Shown here in pieces: positions 39,424-49,416 of a stretch of DNA of 64,000 bases. Numbering within the stretch: position 1 is the stretch's first letter; every line of letters starts with the position of its first letter. Below the pieces are notes generated by a model. The model was not told where the DNA came from. It searched no databases and saw nothing but the letters and a program-made list of their open reading frames with translations. The position numbers and the translations under genes were made by a program. Origin of the DNA: Thiobacter sp. AK1 (GTDB taxonomy: Bacteria > Pseudomonadota > Gammaproteobacteria > Burkholderiales > Thiobacteraceae). The stretch covers positions 1 to 64,000 of the forward strand of contig NZ_JBAJEX010000010.1 of NCBI RefSeq assembly GCF_039822265.1. Reading direction: 5' to 3'.

Positions 39424-40605
39424 ATGTCCGTCATCAAACTCACCGATCTCGATCTCAAAGGCAAGCGCGTGTTTATCCGGGCCGACCTCAACGTGCCGGT
39501 CAAGGACGGCAAGGTCACCAGTGATGCGCGCATCGCTGCTTCCATGGCCACCATCGAGCATTGTCTCAAGCAGGGCGCGCGGGTGATGGTGACTTCGCAC
39601 CTGGGGCGCCCCACGGAGGGTGAGTTTTCCGAGGAGAACTCCCTCAAGCCGGTGGCGGACAACATTTCCCAGCGGATGGGCAAGCCGGTCCGTCTGATCC
39701 GAAACTGGGTGGATGGCGGCTTCGATGTCGCCGAAGGCGAGCTGGTGGTGCTGGAGAACGTGCGCTTCAACAAGGGCGAGAAGAAGAACGACGACGAACT
39801 GGCCAAGAAATACGCCGCTCTGTGCGACGTGTTCGTGATGGATGCCTTCGGCACCGCCCACCGCGCGGAAGCCTCCACCCACGGCATCGCCAAATATGCG
39901 CCGGTGGCCTGCGCGGGCCTACTCTTGATGCAGGAGCTCGCGGCCCTGGAGAAGGCTTTGGCCAACCCTGCGCGGCCCATGGTGGCCATCGTCGGCGGCT
40001 CCAAGGTGTCCACCAAGCTCACGGTGCTGGAATCCCTGTCGGAGAAAGTGGACCAGCTGGTGGTGGGCGGTGGCATCGCCAATACCTTCATCAAGGCGGC
40101 GGGCTACAACGTGGGCAAGTCCCTGTGCGAGGATGACCTGGTGCCTACCGCCAAGGCGCTCATGGAGAAAATGTCGGCGCGGGGCGCGCGCATTCCTATC
40201 CCGGTGGACGTCGTGGTGGGCAAGAAATTCGACGCCAACGAGCCGGCGGTGCTGAAAGACGTGCAGGACGTGGCCGATGACGACATGATCTTCGACATCG
40301 GCCCCAAGAGCGCCCAGGAGCTAGCCGACATCATCATGGCGGCGGGCACCGTGGTGTGGAACGGCCCGGTGGGGGTATTCGAGTTCGACCAGTTTGGCGA
40401 AGGCACCAAGAAGATCGCCATGGCCATCGCCGAGACCAAAGCCTTCACCCTCGCCGGCGGCGGCGACACCATCGCCGCCATCCAAAAATATGGCATTTAC
40501 GACAAGGTGTCCTACATTTCCACCGCCGGCGGGGCGTTCCTGGAATACCTGGAAGGCAAGACCCTCCCTGCCGTGGCGATTCTGGAAGAAAGGGCAAAAG
40601 GCTGA
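39424..40605 (+). CDS. pgk: Phosphoglycerate kinase
   Basis: A 393-residue kinase with the substrate-binding [22 protein letters not shown], the hinge-region [12 protein letters not shown] and the nucleotide-binding loop [13 protein letters not shown] near the C-terminus. Phosphorylates 3-phosphoglycerate, the product of Rubisco, in the Calvin cycle direction. Preceded by an AGGAGAGA ribosome site; third gene in the operon. Confidence 0.98.
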   Translation: MSVIKLTDLDLKGKRVFIRADLNVPVKDGKVTSDARIAASMATIEHCLKQGARVMVTSHLGRPTEGEFSEENSLKPVADNISQRMGKPVRLIRNWVDGGFDVAEGELVVLENVRFNKGEKKNDDELAKKYAALCDVFVMDAFGTAHRAEASTHGIAKYAPVACAGLLLMQELAALEKALANPARPMVAIVGGSKVSTKLTVLESLSEKVDQLVVGGGIANTFIKAAGYNVGKSLCEDDLVPTAKALMEKMSARGARIPIPVDVVVGKKFDANEPAVLKDVQDVADDDMIFDIGPKSAQELADIIMAAGTVVWNGPVGVFEFDQFGEGTKKIAMAIAETKAFTLAGGGDTIAAIQKYGIYDKVSYISTAGGAFLEYLEGKTLPAVAILEERAKG

Positions 40606-40697
40606 GGCTTCGCGGCTAAAGCGCGCGGAGTAAGGTGCAGCGATGCCACCGGTCCTTGATCGGCCTCACCCCCTTCTCCTTGCCACACGGGAACTCC

Positions 40698-42134
40698 ATG
40701 CAACGTAGAACCAAGATCGTCGCCACCATCGGCCCCGCTTCGGACGACCCCAAGGTCCTCGACAAGATGATCGCCGCCGGGCTGGACGTGGTGCGGCTCA
40801 ACTTCTCCCATGGCACGGCGGAGGACCACACACGCCGCGCCGACATGATCCGCTCCCTGGCGCGCGCCCGTGGCAAAACCGTGGGTGTGCTGGCAGACCT
40901 GCAAGGGCCCAAGATCCGCATCGGCAAGTTCGAGACCGGTTCCATCACCCTTGAAAGAGGCGACCGTTTCATCCTGGACGCCAATTGCGCTCTGGGCAAC
41001 CAGCAGCGCGTGGGCCTGGACTATAAGGCGCTTCCCCGTGACGTGCATCGCGGCGACACGCTCCTGCTGGATGATGGCCGGATCACCATGTGGGTGGAAG
41101 AAGTGCGCGGGGATGAAATCGTCTGCAGCGTGGTGCAAGGCGGGGTGCTGTCCAACAACAAGGGCATCAATCGCTTGGGCGGTGGCCTGTCGGCGCCGGC
41201 ACTCACCGACAAGGACCTGGAAGACATCCGCACCGCCGCGGCTTTCAAGACCGATTATTTGGCGGTTTCCTTCCCGCGCAGCGGCGCCGACATCGAACGT
41301 GCGCGCAGCCTGTTGCGCGAGGCCGGCGGCCGCGGTCAGATCATCGCCAAGATCGAGCGGGCCGAAGCCGTGGCCGCGCTCGATGAAATCATCGACGCCG
41401 CCGACGCCATCATGGTGGCCCGCGGCGACCTCGGCGTGGAGGTGGGCGATGCCGCGGTGCCAGGCTTGCAGAAGAAGATGATTCGCCTGGCGCGCCAGAA
41501 AAACAAGCTCGCCATCATCGCCACGCAGATGATGGAATCCATGATCGAGAACCCGATTCCCACGCGGGCAGAGGTATCAGACGTGGCCAATGCGGTGCTG
41601 GACGGCACCGATGCGGTGATGCTCTCGGCGGAGACCGCAGCGGGGAAATATCCGGTGGAAACCATCGCCGCCATGGACCGCATCTGCGCGGAGGCAGAGA
41701 AGGAGGTGGATATCTCCTTCATGAGCCAATACAAGCTCAAAAAGCAATTCGACCGGGCGGACGAGGCCATCGCCATGTCCGCCATGTTCACCGCCAGCCA
41801 CATCAAGGTAAAGGCCATCTGCGCCCTGACCCAATCAGGCTCCACCGCATTGTGGATGTCGCGCATGCATTCCGAGGTGCCGATCTACGCCTTGACACCC
41901 GAAGTCGAAACCCGTAGAAAGCTGACCTTGTTTCGCGGCGTCTATCCCGTCAACTTCAAGACCACGACGAAAGATCGGGAACAGCTGCTGGTCGAGGCGG
42001 AAGACGAACTACGTCGCCGCGGCGCGGTGCGTGACGGCGACCTGATCATCATCACCTTCGGCGAGGCCATCGGCAAATCCGGAGGAACCAACACCATGCG
42101 CATCGTGCGGGTGGGTGACCACCGGCAGGCGTGA
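40698..42134 (+). CDS. pyk: Pyruvate kinase
   Basis: A 478-residue enzyme with the family start RRTKIVATIGPASDD, the metal/substrate segment ARGDLGVEVGDAAVPGLQKK, MMESMIENPIPTRAEVSDVA and a C-terminal allosteric domain. The ATG at 40698 begins the conserved region; an upstream in-frame ATG at 40635 adds 21 residues with no similarity. Inclusion in a Calvin-cycle operon is seen in other betaproteobacterial autotrophs. Confidence 0.97.
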   Translation: MQRRTKIVATIGPASDDPKVLDKMIAAGLDVVRLNFSHGTAEDHTRRADMIRSLARARGKTVGVLADLQGPKIRIGKFETGSITLERGDRFILDANCALGNQQRVGLDYKALPRDVHRGDTLLLDDGRITMWVEEVRGDEIVCSVVQGGVLSNNKGINRLGGGLSAPALTDKDLEDIRTAAAFKTDYLAVSFPRSGADIERARSLLREAGGRGQIIAKIERAEAVAALDEIIDAADAIMVARGDLGVEVGDAAVPGLQKKMIRLARQKNKLAIIATQMMESMIENPIPTRAEVSDVANAVLDGTDAVMLSAETAAGKYPVETIAAMDRICAEAEKEVDISFMSQYKLKKQFDRADEAIAMSAMFTASHIKVKAICALTQSGSTALWMSRMHSEVPIYALTPEVETRRKLTLFRGVYPVNFKTTTKDREQLLVEAEDELRRRGAVRDGDLIIITFGEAIGKSGGTNTMRIVRVGDHRQA

Positions 42135-42200
42135 GCGGCGAATCCGTCACCAGCGCCTCGGTTGCCCCAAACGTTTAGTCAAAACCTCAAGGAGAAAGCA

Positions 42201-43265
42201 ATGGCACTGATTACCCTGCGCCAACTGCTGGATCACGCTGCCGAACACGGCTATGGCGTGCCGGCGTTCAACGTCAACAACCTGGAACAGATGCGCGCCA
42301 TCATGGAAGCCGCCCACGAGACCGACAGCCCGGTGATCGTGCAAGCCTCTGCCGGCGCTCGCAAATATGCTGGCGCGCCCTTCCTGCGCCACTTGATCCT
42401 CGCTGCCATCGAGGAATGGCCACACATCCCCGTCTGCATGCACCAGGACCATGGCACCTCGCCGGCCGTGTGCGTGCGTTCCATTCAGCTGGGCTTTTCG
42501 TCCGTGATGATGGACGGCTCTCTGCTAGAAGACGGTAAAACGCCATCCAGCTACGAATACAACGTGGAAGTGACACGCAAGGTGGTGGAAATCGCCCACG
42601 CCTGCGGCGTGTCCGTGGAAGGCGAGCTGGGCTGCCTCGGCTCCCTGGAAACGGGTAAGGCCGGTGAGGAAGATGGCATCGGCGCCGAGGGCACGCTGGA
42701 TCATTCCAAGCTCCTCACCGATCCCAACGAAGCGGCCGACTTCGTCAAAAAAACCGGTGTGGATGCCCTGGCCATCGCCATCGGCACCTCCCATGGCGCC
42801 TATAAGTTCACACGCCCGCCCACGGGCGACATCCTCGCTATCGATCGCATCAAGGAAATTCACGCGCGCATACCCAACGTGCACCTGGTGATGCATGGCT
42901 CCTCCTCCGTGCCCCAGGAATGGCTCAAGATCATCAACGAATACGGCGGTGACATGGGAGAAACCTACGGCGTGCCGGTGGAGGAAATCGTCGAGGGCAT
43001 CAAGAACGGCGTGCGCAAGGTCAACATCGATACCGACCTGCGCATGGCTTCTACCGGTGCCGTGCGCAAATTCCTGGCCGAGAACAAGAAAGAGTTCGAC
43101 CCGCGTAAATTCCTCACCGCCGCTACCAAGGCGATGAAAGAAATCTGCAAGGCCCGTTACGAAGCCTTCGGCACCGCTGGCAATGCCTCCAAGATCAAGG
43201 TGCTGTCTCTGGAAGCCATGACCAGCCGCTATGCCAAGGGCGAGCTGGATCCCAAGGTCAACTGA
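42201..43265 (+). CDS. fba: Fructose-bisphosphate aldolase, class II
   Basis: A 354-residue zinc aldolase for the Calvin cycle and gluconeogenesis. Key blocks are [30 protein letters not shown] with zinc-binding histidine, [30 protein letters not shown] and [12 protein letters not shown]. The ATG at 42201 follows AAGGAGAAAG. Last gene of the operon, immediately before a strong terminator. Confidence 0.98.
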   Translation: MALITLRQLLDHAAEHGYGVPAFNVNNLEQMRAIMEAAHETDSPVIVQASAGARKYAGAPFLRHLILAAIEEWPHIPVCMHQDHGTSPAVCVRSIQLGFSSVMMDGSLLEDGKTPSSYEYNVEVTRKVVEIAHACGVSVEGELGCLGSLETGKAGEEDGIGAEGTLDHSKLLTDPNEAADFVKKTGVDALAIAIGTSHGAYKFTRPPTGDILAIDRIKEIHARIPNVHLVMHGSSSVPQEWLKIINEYGGDMGETYGVPVEEIVEGIKNGVRKVNIDTDLRMASTGAVRKFLAENKKEFDPRKFLTAATKAMKEICKARYEAFGTAGNASKIKVLSLEAMTSRYAKGELDPKVN

Positions 43266-43285
43266 CGCGGCCGCTCATGGTCACG

Positions 43286-43317
43286 ACAAACGGCCCTTCG
43301 GGGCCGTTTGTTTTTTT
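43286..43317 (+). terminator. Rho-independent terminator after fba
   Basis: Perfect 11-bp stem ACAAACGGCCC / GGGCCGTTTGT around a TTCG tetraloop, followed by a run of seven T. Ends the tkt-gap-pgk-pyk-fba operon. Confidence 0.96.
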
Positions 43318-43404
43318 GGGCGCCGCGGCTCGTCTGTTGCCGCGCCAGCTCAAGCAGCCGCGCCCGGTGGCTTCATCCGAGCTTCTTTCCCCGACTCTGG
43401 CCTG

Positions 43405-43524
43405 TTAGGAGCGCGCGCTGCGCACGGCTTCCATCATGACCACCGGCCCGGTGGGTGCGCCGGTGGGGGAACCGCCTTCAGGTTCCAGGCTGATGGCAAA
43501 GGCAGAAGCCTCTCGGCAGCTGCC
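43405..43524 (-). pseudogene. Fragment of an anti-sigma-factor (RskA-like) gene
   Basis: A 39-codon open segment ending in TAA reads on the minus strand as the C-terminal tail of an anti-sigma factor, with FAISLEPEGGSPTGAPTGP as the diagnostic part. The similarity stops exactly where the GGGGTCAGG motif begins at 43525, so the rest of the gene has been lost or displaced. No start codon or partner sigma gene is present here. Family call is from recognition of the tail motif. Confidence 0.5.
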
Positions 43525-43624
43525 GGGGTCAGGCCTTTACCTTATAGCCTGCTGCCCACGTCCCCCTGAACTTTCCATTGCGATCCGCCAGACTCTTGTG
43601 CCAGCGTGTCTCTCACCCACACTC

Positions 43625-43796
43625 GTTTGCGCTTAAGGGGTCAGGCCTTTACTTTACACCTACCCCGCCAAAACCAAACGAGAACGCCGGCGTCCGGGAC
43701 AACCGCCCGCGTTTGCGCTTAAGGGGTCAGGCCTTTACTTTACACCTACCCCGCCAAAACCAAACGAGAACGCCGGCGTCCGGGACAACCGCCCGC
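43625..43796 (+). repeat. Exact 86-bp tandem duplication with REP-like motif
   Basis: Positions 43625-43710 and 43711-43796 are identical 86-bp units, each containing GGGGTCAGGCCTTTACTT (at 43637 and 43723). A third, shorter copy of the motif occurs at 43525 with a variant end. Such GGGGTCAGG motifs are common beside REP-associated transposases, but no transposase gene is present. Only two units and no spacers, so not a CRISPR. Confidence 0.9.
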
Positions 43797-43961
43797 AGGA
43801 CTGGCTCAGCCCTCAAGTTCCACAAAACCGCGGAATGCCGACATGGAAGCTGTGGGCGCGAACTGGCTGCATGATGCCCGGCGTAGGCGTGGGCGATGGG
43901 CTGCGCGGTCGTGTCTCGATTCATGTGCAAAAGCGTTTCGATCGGGAAACGTGTTGAGTGG

Positions 43962-44933
43962 TCATGGCAGCGTTACCTGCTTTCGCCATTCTCCATGGCG
44001 GCGCCGACTGGCAGCGCGGCCGACTTGGGGCGCGCGTGGGCTCAGCAGGGTCACGTGGCTGCGCAGGAAATCGAGAAAGGTTTGCGCTACAACCGACAGA
44101 GGTTTATCCCGCAGGCGCACCACGTACCAGTGGCGGCGGATGGGAAAGCCGACTACATCGAGAATGCGCAAGTCTTTCTCGCCGGGTTCAAGACTCAAGG
44201 TGCTCTGAGACAGCACGGCCAGGCCCAGCCCGCCGGCCACCGCTTGTTTGATGGCTTCGTTGCTGCCGAGCTCCATGCGAATGGTGAGGGGCACGCTGTG
44301 TTCCTGGAACACTCTTTCCAGGGTGAGTCGGGTGCCGGAGCCGCGTTCCCGCACGATGAACGGCTCGCTGCCCAAGGCGGCGAAAGGGATGCGCTTGCGG
44401 CGTGCCAGGGGATGATCGGCCGGCGCCAGTACGACCAGCGGATTTTCCATGAAGGGTTCGCATTCGATGTCCAACCCTTCTGGTGGCACGCCCATGATGT
44501 AGAGATCGTCCTGGTTGCGCGCCAGTCGCTCCAGGAGACGGTTTCGGTTGATCACTTCCAGTGCCACGTCGATACCGGGATATTGCTTGCAAAAGGGACC
44601 CAATAGACGCGGCATGAAGTACTTGGTGGTCGTGACGGCAGCGATGCGTAGCCGCCCCTGTTTCACGCCTTTCATATCGGCGATAGTCTGCTCGAAACGG
44701 CTCCAGGCCTCTAGCCAGCTCGCGCAGGTGGCGTAAAGTTTCTCGCCGGCCTCGGTGAGAAAGACCTTTTTGCCCACCTGTTCCAAAAGCGGAAGCCCCA
44801 CCGCTTCCTGCAGCAGGCGGATCTGCTTCGAGACCGTTGGCTGGGTGACGTGCAGTTCCTCGGCGGCGCGGGAAAAACTCTTGAGCCGCGCCACGGTCTC
44901 GAAGGCGCGCAACTGGCGCAGCGTGACATGCAT
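43962..44933 (-). CDS. cbbR: LysR-type regulator, CbbR-like (first copy)
   Basis: A 323-residue LysR protein. The N-terminal winged helix-turn-helix is visible (LRQLRAFETVARLKSFSRAA, ELHVTQPTVSKQIRLLQEAV) and the effector domain follows (LEVINRNRLLERLARNQDDL, MGVPPEGLDIE). The ATG at 44933 matches the family start MHVTLRQL; the frame is open 42 bases upstream. Divergent from dabB1 across 140 bp that contain two dyads, one with LysR T-N11-A spacing, so it probably controls the first DAB operon. CbbR assignment is from sequence type and context. Confidence 0.88.
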   Translation of the reverse strand: MHVTLRQLRAFETVARLKSFSRAAEELHVTQPTVSKQIRLLQEAVGLPLLEQVGKKVFLTEAGEKLYATCASWLEAWSRFEQTIADMKGVKQGRLRIAAVTTTKYFMPRLLGPFCKQYPGIDVALEVINRNRLLERLARNQDDLYIMGVPPEGLDIECEPFMENPLVVLAPADHPLARRKRIPFAALGSEPFIVRERGSGTRLTLERVFQEHSVPLTIRMELGSNEAIKQAVAGGLGLAVLSQSTLSLEPGEKDLRILDVVGFPIRRHWYVVRLRDKPLSVVAQTFLDFLRSHVTLLSPRAPQVGRAASRRRHGEWRKQVTLP

Positions 44934-44956
44934 TATCGAATGACCTCGTCCAACAT

Positions 44957-44995
44957 ATAGCCGAAAGGCTATCATAAGAATGAAAACAATTCATT
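44957..44995. promoter_or_regulatory. LysR-type operator dyads between cbbR and dabB
   Basis: Two inverted repeats lie in the divergent promoter region: ATAGCC-GAAA-GGCTAT at 44957-44972 and AATGAA-N5-TTCATT at 44979-44995. In the second, T44981 and A44993 give the T-N11-A spacing of LysR boxes. They are about 80-115 bp before dabB and 25-60 bp before cbbR, fitting an autoregulated divergent LysR site. Confidence 0.6.
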
Positions 44996-45073
44996 AGTGT
45001 CTTTGCCGGCACCCCTCTAGACTCTCGCCAACCGATCCGATCGGGGAAACAAGGCGATGTCAGGAGGACCTCA

Positions 45074-46678
45074 ATGACCACGCTCGTTCCTGCCTTGGTG
45101 CTAATGGCGCCGTCGCTCATTTTTCTCGCTGGCCTGCTTTCGCCCCGGTGGCGCGATGCCCGACTCGCGGCCCAGCTTGGCGCTGCGGCGGCCTGGGTGG
45201 CCTTTGGCTGCGCCGTTATGGTGGCGCTGGGTCACGCGCTCGCTCCAGCCTCGGTTTGGACGCTGGCGGCGCTTGGGCTGCCCGCTAACATCGGCAGCTT
45301 TTCGCTCAGCGTGCAAGTGAACGGAGTCACCGTGATCATGCTGCTTTTGGTGTCCTTCGTGGGCGCCATCGTATCCCATTACGCCCGCAATTATCTGGAC
45401 GGGGATGCCCAGCAGGCCCGCTTCCACCGTTGGCTGGCTTATACCCTCGCTTCGATTCTGACGCTGATCGTCTCGGGCAATCTGCTCATGTTTTCTCTGG
45501 CTTGGATTGCCACCAGCCTTGGTCTGCACCAGCTCCTAATGTTCTACCGGGAACGGCCGGCGGCGGTGTTGGCGGCGCACAAGAAATTCATCGCCAGCCG
45601 CATCGGGGATGTGAGCCTGCTCATCGCCATCGTTTTGATTGGTTCCACTCTGCATACGCTGGAGTTTGGCGAGCTTTACGCGCGCATGGCTGCCTGGCAG
45701 GGGCCCTTGCCCGCGACGCTGGAAGCGGCTGCGCTGCTCATCGTGTTCAGCGCGGGGCTCAAGTCGGCGCAATTCCCCTTGCACGGCTGGCTGATCCAGG
45801 TGATGGAAGCGCCCACGCCCGTGTCCGCCTTGCTCCACGCGGGTATCGTCAATGCCGGCGCGTTTCTCGTCATCCGCATGAGCCCAATCGTGTCCCATTC
45901 CGGCACTGCCTTGGCGGTGCTCGCCATCGTTGGCCTCATCACCCTCAGCCTGGCCTCGCTGGTGATGCTGACGCAAACCAGCATCAAGGTGTCCCTTGCC
46001 TGGTCCACCACGGCCCAGATGGGCTTCATGCTGCTGGAGTGCGGCCTTGGTCTCTACAGCCTGGCGATGTTGCATTTGGTCGCCCACTCCCTTTACAAAG
46101 CCCATGCCTTTCTCGCTTCCGGAAGCGGCGTGGACGGTTTTCGCGCGCCAGCGTTGGCTTGGCCCCAGCATGAATGGCGACCCGGTTGGCTCCTGCTGGC
46201 CTTGGTCATGGGGGCCACCGTCACGGCGGCGATGGCCGCGCTCTTCGCAGTGAGCTGGCAGGCGCAGCCCGCCCTCATGGCCGCGGGTGCGATCGTGGCC
46301 ATCGCCGTCGCCCAGCTCCAGTTGCAGACGATGACTGCCCTTGGCGTGCCGTCCATGGGGTATGCGCTGGCCTTGAGCGGCGTGGTCGCGGGGGCGTATT
46401 TCCTACTACATGCCCTGTTCGAGCGGATGGTGGGCGGCAGCGTGCTGCCCCTCGTGCCCGCGGTAACCGCTGTGCAAAGCGCGCTCATCGTCCCGGTGGT
46501 CATCGTCTTTCTGCTACTCATGCTGTTCCAGCATGGCCTGACGGCGACCGGTTCCAGGATGCGCGAAGCGCTCTGGGTGCACCTCTACAACGGTTTGTAC
46601 ATCGACGTATTCGTCACCCGCCTGCTGCAGCGGGTGTGGCCTGCCCCCAACACCATTGCCCAGGGAGTTGGAAAATGA
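45074..46678 (+). CDS. dabB: DabB-like proton-conducting membrane subunit (first DAB module)
   Basis: A 534-residue polytopic membrane protein of the NuoL/MrpA proton-antiporter fold. Core helices contain RIGDVSLLIAIVLIGSTL, GLKSAQFPLHGWLIQVMEAP (charged residues of the proton path) and TPVSALLHAGIVNAGAFLV. In DAB systems DabB couples the proton-motive force to CO2 hydration by DabA. An AGGAGGACC ribosome site precedes the ATG. Its stop overlaps the dabA start (ATGA). No other complex I subunits are present, excluding a nuo operon. Confidence 0.93.
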   Translation: MTTLVPALVLMAPSLIFLAGLLSPRWRDARLAAQLGAAAAWVAFGCAVMVALGHALAPASVWTLAALGLPANIGSFSLSVQVNGVTVIMLLLVSFVGAIVSHYARNYLDGDAQQARFHRWLAYTLASILTLIVSGNLLMFSLAWIATSLGLHQLLMFYRERPAAVLAAHKKFIASRIGDVSLLIAIVLIGSTLHTLEFGELYARMAAWQGPLPATLEAAALLIVFSAGLKSAQFPLHGWLIQVMEAPTPVSALLHAGIVNAGAFLVIRMSPIVSHSGTALAVLAIVGLITLSLASLVMLTQTSIKVSLAWSTTAQMGFMLLECGLGLYSLAMLHLVAHSLYKAHAFLASGSGVDGFRAPALAWPQHEWRPGWLLLALVMGATVTAAMAALFAVSWQAQPALMAAGAIVAIAVAQLQLQTMTALGVPSMGYALALSGVVAGAYFLLHALFERMVGGSVLPLVPAVTAVQSALIVPVVIVFLLLMLFQHGLTATGSRMREALWVHLYNGLYIDVFVTRLLQRVWPAPNTIAQGVGK

Positions 46679-49152
46679 ACCCGAACGATGCCCCCCTGAC
46701 CGAGCAGTCCACGGCCGAGCTCGACCGCCTCCTCGATGCGGCCTGCGATCGCATCGCGCCCCTCTGGCCGTTGAACCATTTCGTGGCGGTGAATCCTTTC
46801 TTCGGCCTGCGGGATCTCACCTTCCAGGAGGCTTCGGACCTTTTGGCGCGCCTCACGGGTCGCGGCCTATACATGCCGCGTGCCTATTTTCGCGAGCAAT
46901 TGGCCAATGGACGGATCGCACACGAGGACATCGCGGCGGCCATCGCCCGCGCCGGTAGCGCAGCGACTGTGGACGATGTCACGCAGGCTCTCGCGCGGGA
47001 AGCACCCCGGCCCAAGCTGGGCATGGCCTCGGTTGCCGAGATATTGGACCGTATGGAAAACGGCATCTGGGCGGCTTTCGTCACCGAACGCATCAGCCTG
47101 CATTGCGCAGCCTATTTCGACCTGGGACAGGCTCTGGTGACCATGCCGTGGCGAAAGGCAAGCCTCTATGCGTCCTGGCGCAAGGCGGCGCGCATCGATT
47201 TGAGCCCGGCGATGATGGGCTTACACGGGTTTCGCAGGCGGGTGGCCCAGTTGCCCGAGGATCCGCGCAGCGTCATCGATTGGGCGCTGGCCGAGCTCGA
47301 GATACAAGAGGCGGCGAAGGAGCGTTACCTGCACGCGGCGTTGCTTAGCGTCGGCGGCTGGGCCGCGTGGACCCGCTATCTGCGCTGGCAAGCAGAACTG
47401 GCCGGCCAGCGGGACGACAGCATGACCGATTTGCTGGCGATTCGGCTTGCGTGGGACGCCTTGCTCTACCAGGAAAAGCACAGTCCCACTTTGGTGGCCC
47501 ACTGGCGGGAAATGCTGGCGGCAAGCATGCGGCCGCCTTCGGCCAAGCGGCAGGCGGCGGCTGAAATCGACCGGATTCTACTCAACGCACTGGAAATCGG
47601 TGTCCAACGGGAGCTAGCGAGCGGCTTTGCGCGCGCACCGGGCGCGGGGGCTTGCGCGCGTCCTAAACTCCAGGCGGCCTTTTGTATCGACGTGCGTTCG
47701 GAAGTCTTCCGTCGGGCCTTGGAGACCGTCGCGCCGGAGGTGCAGACCATTGGCTTCGCGGGTTTCTTCGGCATCTTCGTCGCCCATCTGCCCCTCGGCG
47801 CGGCCCAAGCCCGAAGCCACGTGCCGGTGATTTTCACACCGCGCTACTGCATCCATGACCGCGCCAGAGACGGCGCCTCAACCCCTCTGATCGCGAGTCG
47901 GCGCCGGCGCATGGGACGAGAGAAGGCGTGGAAAGGGTTCAAGCTTTCTGCTGCCTCCTGCTTTTCCTTCGTCGAGGCGGTGGGCCTGAAATACGCAGCA
48001 AAGCTGTTGACCGATAGCTTCGGCTGGACGCGCCCCGTTCCCGACCCTCATCGCGCTGGCCTGAGGCCGCGGGAGGCTGCGCGCATCGCGCCCACCATCG
48101 AGATGGTGCGTGAGGAGCACGCTTGCGCACTGCCTGCAGGCATTCCACCCGCCGCGCGGGTAGCGGAAGCGGAGCGCATTTTGCGGGCGCTCTCACTCAC
48201 CGATACCTTTGCCCGGCTGGTCCTCTTGGCCGGCCATGGCAGCACCACAGTGAACAATCCCCACGCCACGGCCTTGGACTGCGGGGCGTGCGCCGGGCAG
48301 ACCGGCGAGGTGAGCGCGCGGGTGGTGGCGGCCCTGTTGAACGACCCGGCGGTTCGCGAGGGACTCAAGGCGCGCGGCATCACCATACCGGCGGATACGT
48401 GGTTCGTGCCTGCGCTGCACGACACCACCACGGACGAAGTGCACCTGTTCGACACCGACTGCTTACCTGCAAGCCATGGCCCGGATCTTTTGGCCTTGCG
48501 TCAATGGCTCATGCAGGCGGGTGACCTCGCCCGCATGGAGCGCGCCGGCATGCTGGGCCTCGGCCATTTACCCGATCAGCGGGTGGCGACGGCCGTGCGC
48601 GACCGCAGTCGCGACTGGTCCCAGGTGCGGCCCGAATGGGCACTTGCCAACAATGCCGCATTCATCGCCGCGCCACGGTGGCGCACCGCGGGCATGGATC
48701 TCGGCGGCCGCGCCTTTTTGCACGAGTATGTCTGGCACAAGGACGAGGGCTTCAAGATTCTCGAGCTGATCATGACTGCGCCCATGGTGGTGGCCAACTG
48801 GATCAACATGCAGTATTACGGCTCGGTCCTGGACAACCGGCGCTTCGGCAGCGGCAACAAAGTGCTGCACAACGTGGTGGGGGGCGCCATCGGCGTGCTG
48901 GAAGGCAATGGTGGCGACCTGCGCGTGGGTCTGCCGCTACAGTCTGTGCATGACGGCCGTCGCTGGGTGCACGAGCCGGTGCGCCTGTCGGTATTCATCG
49001 AGGCGCCGGAGGCCGCCATGGACGATATCATCGCTCGCCACGACCTGGTCCGGCAGCTGGTGGAGAATCAGTGGCTCCATTTATTCGCCATCGACGCGGA
49101 GGGGCGCGTGACCCGACGCGTGAGCGCGGGGCGATGGGAAGCGTTCGCATGA
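46675..49152 (+). CDS. dabA: DabA-like carbonic-anhydrase subunit (DUF2309), short form
   Basis: An 825-residue protein of the DUF2309/UPF0753 family, the catalytic subunit of the DAB inorganic-carbon accumulation complex. The beta-carbonic-anhydrase-like zinc ligands are conserved: Cys337 and Asp339 in FCIDVRSEVFRR, His521 in LAGHGSTTVNNPH and Cys536 in ALDCGACAGQ, with the 15-residue His-Cys spacing known for DabA. The ATG at 46675 overlaps the dabB stop; the longer open frame to 46174 lies inside dabB and is rejected. It resembles the shorter of the two DabA types known from carboxysome-bearing sulfur oxidisers. Confidence 0.95.
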   Translation: MNPNDAPLTEQSTAELDRLLDAACDRIAPLWPLNHFVAVNPFFGLRDLTFQEASDLLARLTGRGLYMPRAYFREQLANGRIAHEDIAAAIARAGSAATVDDVTQALAREAPRPKLGMASVAEILDRMENGIWAAFVTERISLHCAAYFDLGQALVTMPWRKASLYASWRKAARIDLSPAMMGLHGFRRRVAQLPEDPRSVIDWALAELEIQEAAKERYLHAALLSVGGWAAWTRYLRWQAELAGQRDDSMTDLLAIRLAWDALLYQEKHSPTLVAHWREMLAASMRPPSAKRQAAAEIDRILLNALEIGVQRELASGFARAPGAGACARPKLQAAFCIDVRSEVFRRALETVAPEVQTIGFAGFFGIFVAHLPLGAAQARSHVPVIFTPRYCIHDRARDGASTPLIASRRRRMGREKAWKGFKLSAASCFSFVEAVGLKYAAKLLTDSFGWTRPVPDPHRAGLRPREAARIAPTIEMVREEHACALPAGIPPAARVAEAERILRALSLTDTFARLVLLAGHGSTTVNNPHATALDCGACAGQTGEVSARVVAALLNDPAVREGLKARGITIPADTWFVPALHDTTTDEVHLFDTDCLPASHGPDLLALRQWLMQAGDLARMERAGMLGLGHLPDQRVATAVRDRSRDWSQVRPEWALANNAAFIAAPRWRTAGMDLGGRAFLHEYVWHKDEGFKILELIMTAPMVVANWINMQYYGSVLDNRRFGSGNKVLHNVVGGAIGVLEGNGGDLRVGLPLQSVHDGRRWVHEPVRLSVFIEAPEAAMDDIIARHDLVRQLVENQWLHLFAIDAEGRVTRRVSAGRWEAFA

Positions 49153-49299
49153 GCCGACGCGAAGCACTTTTCGCGCTCGGCGTTGGCCCATGGCAGAAGC
49201 CGCTCAAGTGGCGGTGAGGCAGGCTCCATGGCCAAGCCGGCCCCTCCGTTTGATCTTTCCACGCCCAGGGGCCGAGGACGACGCTGCGCGCAGCCGGTT

Positions 49300-49314
49300 T
49301 ATCGTTCCCATAAA
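49300..49314. promoter_or_regulatory. Possible LysR-type dyad before second DAB module
   Basis: TTAT-CGTTCCC-ATAA at 49300-49314 includes a T-N11-A arrangement, about 100 bp before the second dabB. The 49153-49416 gap has no gene. It may separate two transcription units and respond to one of the nearby CbbR proteins. Weak on its own. Confidence 0.35.
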
Positions 49315-49416
49315 AATTCCCGACTGTTATTGACCGGTCGCGGTTCCTAACATTGGCATCGATGCTGCGGCCAGTCCGCGGCAGGCTCTTTCTTTGACCT
49401 CCTGGATCGCGAGCCG

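Larger units (their letters stand above)
43318..43961. other. Non-coding repeat-rich region
   Basis: About 640 bp without an intact gene, between the fba terminator and the first cbbR. It holds a remnant of an anti-sigma-factor gene (43405-43524), three copies of a GGGGTCAGGCCTTTAC motif (43525, 43637, 43723) and a perfect 86-bp tandem duplication (43625-43796). The remainder to 43961 shows nothing recognisable. Confidence 0.8.

Noticed and set aside
43625..43796. Possible CRISPR array
   Set aside because: Only two adjacent identical 86-bp units with no spacers and no cas genes.
46174..46674. Longer start for the first dabA
   Set aside because: This part lies inside dabB in another frame; the ATGA overlap at 46675 and the protein family start agree.
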